Below are positions 7,898 through 13,122 of a DNA stretch of 13,122 bases, piece by piece. Positions within the stretch are counted from its first letter, which is position 1, and each line of letters starts with the position of its first letter. The stretch is from assembly GCA_002500925.1 (NCBI GenBank), contig DLTN01000087.1:22669-35790 (forward strand). The letters run 5' to 3'. The notes beneath the pieces were generated by a model. It saw only the letters and a list, made by a program, of their open reading frames with translations, did no database searches and was not told the origin of the DNA. The stretch comes from Gemmatimonadales bacterium UBA7835. Lineage in GTDB: Bacteria > Gemmatimonadota > Gemmatimonadetes > Longimicrobiales > Gaopeijiaceae. The position numbers were made by a program, and so were the translations under genes.

Positions 7898-10758
7898 GCA
7901 TACATTTCAATTGGCGGACAGGCGCAGACAAGATTCCTGTCGCCGTATGCGTTGTCCACTCGACGCACCGTAGGCCAAAACTTGGTTTCACGCGTCCAGG
8001 GAGCTGGATATGCAGCCTGCTCTCGCGTGTATTCGTGAGACCACTCACTCGCAGTCACCATACTAGCGGTATGCGGAGCATTTTTGAGTGCGTTGTCCTC
8101 GCGATCAGCGATCCCCAGCTCTACTTGCTCAATCTCTGCCCTAATTGAAATCAAGGCATCACACAGACGATCAAGCTCCGCTTTCGACTCTGACTCAGTC
8201 GGCTCGATCATCAGTGTACCTGCAACCGGGAACGATACCGTAGGAGCGTGGAAACCATAATCAATCAGGCGCTTCGCGACATCTTCTTCGGTAATACCTG
8301 TCGCCTTCTTCATCGGCCTCACATCGATGATGAACTCATGCGCCACTAGGCCAAGGTTACCCCGGTACAGCACGTCGTAATGCTGCTCAAGGCGCCTAGC
8401 CATGTAATTGGCGTTGAGAATCGCTATTTCGGACGCACGGCGGACCCCAGCTCGGCCAAGCATTGCTATATAAGCCCAAGAAATGATCAGTATGCTCGCA
8501 CTACCCCATGGCGCCGCCGACACTGCGGTGATCGGCTTGTCGCCACCCGTATTATGCACGACGTGCCCGGGAAGGAAGGGCGCAAGCTTGTCTGTCACGC
8601 AGATGGGCCCCATCCCCGGCCCACCGCCTCCATGCGGTATGGCGAACGTCTTGTGAAGGTTGATGTGGCACACATCGGCACCATAGTCGCCAGGACGTGC
8701 CAGCCCGACCTGAGCATTCAGATTGGCCCCGTCTAAATAGACAAGGCCACCATGCTCATGAATGATCGAGCAAGCTTCCACGATCCCCTCCTCGAAAACA
8801 CCATGTGTCGATGGATACGTGACCATGAATGCGGCGAGGTTCTCCGAATGATCACTAGCCTTCTTGCTCAAATCCTCGAGGTCTATTTGGCCATCGTCAG
8901 TACTTTTAACTACAACAACTTTCATTCCGGCCATAACCGCACTCGCCGGGTTGGTACCGTGCGCTGAAGCTGGAATCAGGCACACATTTCGGTGGTGATC
9001 CTGACGATCCTCGTGGTAGGCCCGAATGACGAGAAGACCAGCGTATTCACCCTGAGCACCAGAGTTTGGCTGAAGTGAAGTGGCTGAAAACCCGGTGATC
9101 TCTGCCAGCCACCGCTCAAGTTCGCTGAAAATGATTTTGTACCCTTCGACCTGATCTTCAGGAGCAAAAGGATGAAGCTTACCGGCCTCGGGAGACGTTA
9201 CCCCGGCCATCTGCGAGGTCGCATTTAGTTTCATCGTGCATGACCCGAGCGGGATCATACTCGTATTCAGCGAGAGGTCCTTGGACTCGAGTTTATGCAG
9301 ATACCTCAGCATCTCGGTTTCGGAATGATATTTGTTGAAGACCTCGTGCTCGAGATACGGTGATGCCCGATCAGCCCAAACGGGAAGCACCGGCACACTC
9401 TCCTGCTCCGCCAGGGAGCGTGCATCGAAATCCGGCTCGCTGCCTTTATTGAAAATCGAAAACAGGTCGTCGAGATCGTCCGGGCGTGTGACTTCGTCCA
9501 GTGCGATACCAACCGTACCGTCACCAAAACTCCGGAGATTGATCCCCTTTCCTAGCGCCAGGCCGAGGACCTCACTCACGTCCCCTGATGGTCGAACACG
9601 AATCGTGTCGAAAAAGTCACCCGTGAGAACCTCGTGCCCCAGCATCCCGAGCCCGGCGGCAAGCACGCCAGCCTGATCCCGAATCCTATCTGCGATACGC
9701 TTCAGGCCATCGGGCCCGTGATACACGGCGTATGCTCCTGCCATAATAGCCAGAAGTACCTGAGCGGTGCAGATGTTTGACGTGGCCTTGTCCCGGCGTA
9801 TGTGCTGCTCTCTGGTCTGTAACGCCATCCTCAAGGCCGGGTTGCCATCCGCATCCACAGAGACACCGATAATACGCCCCGGAAGCTTACGCTTGAATGC
9901 ATCTTGTGCAGACATGAAAGCGGCGTGCGGACCCCCAAAGCCCATCGGCACCCCGAAGCGCTGTGAGTTACCGACCACGATGTCCGCACCCCATTCACCA
10001 GGTGGTGTGATAAGGGTCAGCGCCATCAGATCAGCAGCAACCACAACAGTCGAGCCAACCGCGTGAGCCTTGGCCGCAAAGTCCCGATAATCAAGAATAC
10101 TACCGTCTGTAGCCGGATACTGGAGAAGCACGCCGAACACGTCTTCGGTCAACTCGAACGAAGAGTGATCACCAACCTCCACGTCGATACCTAGCGGCCA
10201 AGCTCGTGTTTTAATCACATCAATCGTCTGGGGGTGACAAAGCTCAGAGACGAAGAACTTGTTCGCACTCCCTTTTGAGGCGCCCTGGGCGAGATGCATA
10301 GCTTCCGCAGCAGCCGTGCCTTCATCGAGAAGTGAGGCATTAGCGATCGGAAGACCGGTGAGATCAATCACCATGGTCTGGAAATTAAGGAGCGCCTGCA
10401 GTCGCCCTTGAGCAATTTCTGCTTGATATGGCGTGTACTGCGTGTACCAGCCTGGATTCTCCATAATATTTCGAAGAATCACACCCGGCGTATGTGTATC
10501 TGAGTAGCCCATCCCAAGAAACGATCTGTGCACTTGGTTCTTCGAGAGAGTGCTTTTGAGCCTGTCAAGAAAATCCGCTTCAGCGAGCGGAGCAGGCAGA
10601 GCCAGAGTGTCGCGGAAATGGATAGACCCTGGGACAACATCTTCTACCAGGGCTTCCACAGACTTGTACTCGAGCGCTTGAAGCATAGCCTCGACGCCTC
10701 GCGAACTAGGACCTAGGTGGCGAGACTCGAAGTCTGGAGCGGGATCTATGCGGTTCAT
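7885..10758 (-). CDS. gcvP: Glycine dehydrogenase (decarboxylating), single-chain P protein
   Basis: PLP-dependent P protein of the glycine cleavage system. It decarboxylates glycine and passes the aminomethyl group to the lipoyl arm of GcvH. The product has 957 residues, the same as the E. coli full-length form, so it is the fused homodimeric type, not the split GcvPA/GcvPB type. The N-terminal half begins with ESRHLGPS and contains FLGMGYSDTHTP, NPGWYTQYTPYQAEIAQGR and LDEGTAAAEAM. The C-terminal half carries TSMIPLGSCTMKLNA, the PLP-lysine motif HINLHKTF with Lys703 and the glycine-rich loop HGGGGPGMGP directly after it. The frame is intact. The ATG start at 10758 is preceded by AAGAGA, a weak Shine-Dalgarno. 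gcvH lies 81 bases upstream, with an 11-bp stem-loop in the gap. No gcvT is found in the window. Confidence 0.98.
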   Translation of the reverse strand: MNRIDPAPDFESRHLGPSSRGVEAMLQALEYKSVEALVEDVVPGSIHFRDTLALPAPLAEADFLDRLKSTLSKNQVHRSFLGMGYSDTHTPGVILRNIMENPGWYTQYTPYQAEIAQGRLQALLNFQTMVIDLTGLPIANASLLDEGTAAAEAMHLAQGASKGSANKFFVSELCHPQTIDVIKTRAWPLGIDVEVGDHSSFELTEDVFGVLLQYPATDGSILDYRDFAAKAHAVGSTVVVAADLMALTLITPPGEWGADIVVGNSQRFGVPMGFGGPHAAFMSAQDAFKRKLPGRIIGVSVDADGNPALRMALQTREQHIRRDKATSNICTAQVLLAIMAGAYAVYHGPDGLKRIADRIRDQAGVLAAGLGMLGHEVLTGDFFDTIRVRPSGDVSEVLGLALGKGINLRSFGDGTVGIALDEVTRPDDLDDLFSIFNKGSEPDFDARSLAEQESVPVLPVWADRASPYLEHEVFNKYHSETEMLRYLHKLESKDLSLNTSMIPLGSCTMKLNATSQMAGVTSPEAGKLHPFAPEDQVEGYKIIFSELERWLAEITGFSATSLQPNSGAQGEYAGLLVIRAYHEDRQDHHRNVCLIPASAHGTNPASAVMAGMKVVVVKSTDDGQIDLEDLSKKASDHSENLAAFMVTYPSTHGVFEEGIVEACSIIHEHGGLVYLDGANLNAQVGLARPGDYGADVCHINLHKTFAIPHGGGGPGMGPICVTDKLAPFLPGHVVHNTGGDKPITAVSAAPWGSASILIISWAYIAMLGRAGVRRASEIAILNANYMARRLEQHYDVLYRGNLGLVAHEFIIDVRPMKKATGITEEDVAKRLIDYGFHAPTVSFPVAGTLMIEPTESESKAELDRLCDALISIRAEIEQVELGIADREDNALKNAPHTASMVTASEWSHEYTREQAAYPAPWTRETKFWPTVRRVDNAYGDRNLVCACPPIEMYAEVS

Positions 10759-10777
10759 GGTCTCTTATCACGTCAGA

Positions 10778-10809
10778 GGGCCGCGATTGCCAAAAGCAAA
10801 TCGCGGCCC
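10778..10809. repeat. 11-bp perfect stem-loop between gcvH and gcvP
   Basis: The inverted repeat gggccgcgatt (10778-10788) and aatcgcggccc (10799-10809) is perfect over 11 bp, with a 10-base loop. It can extend by GTC/GAC (10772-10774 with 10811-10813) past a small internal loop. In the gcvH-gcvP direction no T run follows, so it is not a classic terminator there. On the plus strand TTTTT comes about ten bases after the stem, so it could end antisense transcripts weakly. It lies 19 bases before the gcvP start and probably acts on message stability, processing or the ratio of GcvH to GcvP; this last point is inference. Confidence 0.7.
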
Positions 10810-10839
10810 AGACTCTAATTTTTGGAGCACAGCTTTGGG

Positions 10840-11226
10840 CTAGCCGATGTGCTCCTCATAGCCATCGGCACTGAGGAGTGAGGATACCTCACTGGGGTCA
10901 GCAAGTTTCAACTTAATCATCCACCCAGCGCCATAGGGATCTGAGTTCACGATTGACGGGTCATCATCAAGTTCGTCATTGACCGCAACGATTTCGCCTT
11001 CGAGTGGGCAATACAGATCTGACACAGCCTTAACTGCCTCGATCGTACCGAATACATCCATCTGCCCAAAATGGGTTCCACCGTCAGGGAGCTCAACAAA
11101 AACCACGTCTCCTAACTCACCCTGGGCGTAATCCGTGATTCCCACAGCGTAAACGCCATCCTCATTCGTCGCCTTGAGGTACTCGTGCTCTTCAGTGTAA
11201 TAGAGGTCTACTGGGATGTCGGACAT
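10840..11226 (-). CDS. gcvH: Glycine cleavage system H protein (lipoyl carrier)
   Basis: Small cytoplasmic carrier whose lipoyl-lysine shuttles the aminomethyl group from GcvP to GcvT and is reoxidised by dihydrolipoamide dehydrogenase. It has 128 residues, the normal family length. The N-terminus YYTEEHEYLK, then VGITDYAQGELGDVVFVELP and FGTIEAVKAVSDLY are family hallmarks. The lipoylated lysine is Lys66, in EAVKAVS. The end (DPYGAGWMIKLKL, then a short helix) is complete. Two ATG codons occur in tandem at 11229 and 11226; GGAG (complement of 11233-11236) stands 6 bases from the second and only 3 from the first, so I chose the second. It is the first gene of the leftward run, with a candidate promoter 37-64 bases upstream. 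gcvP follows after 81 bases, and the LipM-type enzyme expected to octanoylate it is encoded further down the same strand. Confidence 0.97.
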   Translation of the reverse strand: MSDIPVDLYYTEEHEYLKATNEDGVYAVGITDYAQGELGDVVFVELPDGGTHFGQMDVFGTIEAVKAVSDLYCPLEGEIVAVNDELDDDPSIVNSDPYGAGWMIKLKLADPSEVSSLLSADGYEEHIG

Positions 11227-11229
11227 CAT

Positions 11230-11569
11230 TGTCTCCGCAGGGTTTTCTGGCCTTCGGACCTCAGGATACGGGGTTTTGTCTTCAGGTCAAGATCCCTCGT
11301 TTGAGCCGATCGAAACCACATGCTAAAGCTGTCCCTTCGAACTCTTGAAGGTAAAAACCAAGCGCCTAGGGAGTACGGTGGTCGCAACGGCATGACCTAG
11401 TGCGGCTTTCAAAGAGAAAAGTAAGTGACATCTGTTTCGCCAAGCTGCGATCGATTGGCTAAGCATCCCTCCAACAGAGGTAAGCGGGACCACTCCACTC
11501 TCTCAACTCACTCTAGTAGATTTCCGGCCCTGAAGTTGCCGAGCGAACTACCTACGTTGGACAAGAAAA
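11230..11569. other. Divergent intergenic region between gcvH and the acyl-CoA dehydrogenase gene
   Basis: This 340-base stretch separates two divergent units. I find no credible gene in it. It holds a candidate gcvH promoter (11263-11290) and the gcvH Shine-Dalgarno (11233-11236). A minus-strand segment with CCGAAGG near 11250 faintly recalls part of a glycine riboswitch core, but the other conserved blocks are missing. I could not identify a convincing promoter for the rightward unit; the bases just before its ATG (ggacaagaaaa) give only a weak ribosome-binding site. Confidence 0.6.
11263..11290 (-). promoter_or_regulatory. Candidate sigma-70-type promoter for gcvH
   Basis: On the minus strand TTGACC (complement of 11285-11290, five of six -35 bases) and TATCCT (complement of 11263-11268, four of six -10 bases) are 16 bases apart. 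Transcription would begin near 11256, leaving a leader of about 30 bases with the GGAG ribosome-binding site, too short for a glycine riboswitch. Confidence 0.5.
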
Positions 11570-12736
11570 ATGAACACGCTGCCGACCGACACGCGGCCCG
11601 CACTCTCAATCCTGACCGAACAAGAGCGAATGTTTCAAGAAGCTGTTCGAGACTTCGCCGACGCTGAGATCGCACCAAGAGTCATGAAGATGGACGAGGC
11701 GGCACAGATGGACGCCTCGCTCCTTCCCCAGCTCTTCGAGATGGGGATCATGGGCATTGAGATCCCGGAAGAGTTCGGTGGTACAGGTGCGGACTTTTTT
11801 ACGTCGGTCTTGATTGTCGAGGCGCTTTCACGTGTCGACCCATCGGTCGCCACATTAGTCGACGTTCAGAACACTCTCGTCATCAATGCTCTGCTCCGCT
11901 GGGGAAGTGATGAGCTCAAGGCTCACTATCTCCCCCAACTGGCCTCTGATAAAATAGGCGCCTACGCTCTTTCCGAGGCTGGTAGCGGGTCAGATGCTTT
12001 CGCCCTCACGTGTCGGGCTACCGAAGACGGGGACGACTGGGTGATCGAGGGGCATAAGCTCTGGATCACAAACGGCAGCGAAGCCGAACTCTTCATCGTG
12101 TTCGCTACGGTCGACCCGAGTGCCGGCTATAAAGGGATCACAGCCTTCGTGATCGAAAAAGATTCTGATGGTTTCTCTATAGGAAAAAAAGAGGACAAGC
12201 TGGGGATCCGAGCATCATCGACGACGGAACTGATCTTTAACAAGGTCCGCGTTCCAGCGCGGAACGTGCTCGGTGAGGTGGGGAAAGGCTACAGGACCGC
12301 CATAGAGACCTTGAACGAAGGCCGGATCGGTATTGGAGCGCAGATGCTGGGGCTAGCTCAAGGGGCGCTGGACCATACTTTGCGCTACACGCAAGAGCGT
12401 GAGCAGTTCGGACGCTCAATAAGCTCGTTTCAAGGGGTACAGTTTCAACTCGCCGAAATGGCTACGGAAATCGAAGCCGCCCGCCTTATGGTGTACAATG
12501 CAGCGCGCCTAAAGGACGCAGGGCAGCCGTTCCTAACACAAGCTGCGATGGCTAAGCTCTACGCTTCGGAGATGGCACAGAGGGTGGCGTCGATGTGCGT
12601 AGACCTCCATGGTGGGTATGGCTTCACTAAAGAGTATCCCGTTGAAAAGCTCTACAGAGACGCAAAGATCGGGACCATCTATGAGGGCACATCGAACATG
12701 CAGAAACAAACTATCGCAAAGGCACTGATGCGATGA
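11570..12736 (+). CDS. Acyl-CoA dehydrogenase, short/branched-chain type
   Basis: FAD-dependent enzyme that forms the 2,3 double bond of an acyl-CoA and passes electrons to electron-transfer flavoprotein. The 388 residues give the classic three-part fold: N-terminal helices (about 15-130), a beta barrel with YALSEAGSGSDA and WITNGSEAE (about 132-230) and C-terminal helices with REQFGRSISSFQGVQFQLAEM. The catalytic glutamate should be Glu372 in IYEGTSNMQ. The VDVQNTLVINALLRWG stretch resembles the short/branched-chain (ACADSB-like) and butyryl-CoA branch, which suggests fatty acid or branched-chain amino acid breakdown, though substrate cannot be fixed from sequence. The ATG start at 11570 fits the family N-terminus; the ribosome-binding site is weak. 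Its stop overlaps the tatA start by 4 bases (ATGA), pointing to translational coupling. No ETF or thiolase gene is adjacent. Confidence 0.96.
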   Translation: MNTLPTDTRPALSILTEQERMFQEAVRDFADAEIAPRVMKMDEAAQMDASLLPQLFEMGIMGIEIPEEFGGTGADFFTSVLIVEALSRVDPSVATLVDVQNTLVINALLRWGSDELKAHYLPQLASDKIGAYALSEAGSGSDAFALTCRATEDGDDWVIEGHKLWITNGSEAELFIVFATVDPSAGYKGITAFVIEKDSDGFSIGKKEDKLGIRASSTTELIFNKVRVPARNVLGEVGKGYRTAIETLNEGRIGIGAQMLGLAQGALDHTLRYTQEREQFGRSISSFQGVQFQLAEMATEIEAARLMVYNAARLKDAGQPFLTQAAMAKLYASEMAQRVASMCVDLHGGYGFTKEYPVEKLYRDAKIGTIYEGTSNMQKQTIAKALMR

Positions 12737-12933
12737 ACAGCATCCTAATCGGGTTAGGACTCATCACCTTCGGCGTGTGGGAAGCGGTTCTGGTATTTGG
12801 CATCCTAATGCTTCTCTTCGGAGCCAAGAAACTGCCAAGTCTCGCACGTGGCTTAGGGAGTGGGATAAGAAACTTTAAGGGTGAACTTCAGGCACCGTCC
12901 GAGGATCGAGACGACGAGCCACACGACGCCTGA
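12733..12933 (+). CDS. tatA: Sec-independent protein translocase subunit TatA/TatE family
   Basis: A 66-residue membrane protein of the twin-arginine translocase, which forms the pore-like assembly that lets folded proteins cross the inner membrane. One hydrophobic helix (about 16-29, WEAVLVFGILMLLF) is followed by the family hinge FGAKKLP and an amphipathic helix (SLARGLGSGIRNFKGEL), then a short acidic tail (SEDRDDEPHDA). The N-terminus is about ten residues longer than in many TatA proteins and also hydrophobic; the ATG at 12733 is favoured by its ATGA overlap with the preceding gene. The length and absence of a long tail fit TatA/TatE rather than TatB. No tatC or tatB is visible nearby, and the next gene, an RNA methyltransferase, starts 4 bases after its stop, so the three genes read as one unit. 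Confidence 0.9.
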   Translation: MNSILIGLGLITFGVWEAVLVFGILMLLFGAKKLPSLARGLGSGIRNFKGELQAPSEDRDDEPHDA

Positions 12934-12937
12934 TAAA

Positions 12938-13122
12938 ATGACGGGACGGCTGTCTAGAATTTCAATCGTCCTGGATCACCCGAAAGATGTCGTCAACGTA
13001 GCTGGCGTCATTAGGGTGATGAAGAACTTTGGGCTCTCTGACCTCCGTCTCGTCAATCCAGACGAGTTTGACCCGTATCGCCTAGAAGGAATCGCCCATC
13101 GCTCTCGGGACCTGATCGACTC
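12938..13122 (+). CDS. SpoU/TrmH-family RNA 2'-O-methyltransferase, TrmJ-like, 3' end cut by window edge
   Basis: Only the first 61 codons are visible. They read MTGRLSRISIVLDHP, then NVAGVIRVMKNFGLSDLRLV and NPDEF, which matches the first strand and helix of the SPOUT methyltransferase fold, where the asparagine and arginine of NxxxxxR (Asn20 and Arg26 here) are conserved. The pattern with MKNFGLxxLRLV is closest to TrmJ-like enzymes that methylate position 32 of tRNA, but the knotted SAM site lies beyond the window, so the target RNA is open. The common NIGA motif appears as NVAG. The ATG at 12938 stands 4 bases after the tatA stop, so it is probably translated from the same message; the frame is open to the window end. 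Confidence 0.85.
   Translation, partial: MTGRLSRISIVLDHPKDVVNVAGVIRVMKNFGLSDLRLVNPDEFDPYRLEGIAHRSRDLID

Noticed and set aside
8380..10066. Plus-strand open frames opposite gcvP
   Set aside because: The minus strand encodes an uninterrupted full-length GcvP with all motifs; the antisense translations show no family features.
11230..11340. Glycine riboswitch upstream of gcvH
   Set aside because: Only a CCGAAGG-like fragment is visible on the minus strand; the other conserved blocks such as CUCUCAGG are missing, and the candidate promoter leaves a leader of only about 30 bases.

Overview
The window looks like an ordinary chromosomal segment of a Gram-negative, probably aerobic, heterotrophic bacterium. 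It carries a periplasmic TPR-type lytic transglycosylase, an ExbB/TolQ channel subunit, TatA, a single-chain glycine decarboxylase and an acyl-CoA dehydrogenase. The base composition is moderately G+C-rich, and several genes start with GTG or TTG. A Gemmatimonadota-like origin is my best guess from the mix of genes, but this is a weak inference with no marker RNA gene to support it. No mobile element, CRISPR array, rRNA or tRNA gene was recognised.

Layout. From about 11.2 kb down to position 1 everything reads leftward (minus strand): gcvH, gcvP, a UPF0173 metal-dependent hydrolase, a LipM-type octanoyltransferase, an exbB/tolQ-like gene, a TPR/SLT lytic transglycosylase and polA, which runs off the left edge. 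A strong intrinsic terminator at 5204-5234 closes the exbB unit, so the transglycosylase and polA belong to a later unit. From 11.57 kb to the right edge everything reads rightward: an acyl-CoA dehydrogenase, tatA (overlapping it by 4 bases) and the start of a SpoU/TrmH-family RNA methyltransferase, cut by the window edge. The 340-base divergent spacer at 11230-11569 holds a good candidate promoter for gcvH.

How the genes fit together. GcvH is the lipoyl carrier protein and GcvP the decarboxylase of the glycine cleavage system. The downstream LipM-like enzyme is of the type that puts the octanoyl precursor of lipoate on GcvH in Bacillus, so the region pairs a lipoylated protein with its probable modifying enzyme. 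gcvT is not present, nor are the usual partners exbD and tatC. The polA product keeps complete 5'-nuclease and polymerase signatures as far as the window goes, but it has lost three of the four metal-binding acidic residues of the 3'-5' exonuclease domain, so it is predicted not to proofread.

I did not find a clearly undescribed system. The points most worth a second look are the GcvH/LipM linkage, the proofreading-dead PolI, the exbB gene without exbD but with a structured leader, and an 11-bp perfect stem-loop between gcvH and gcvP.
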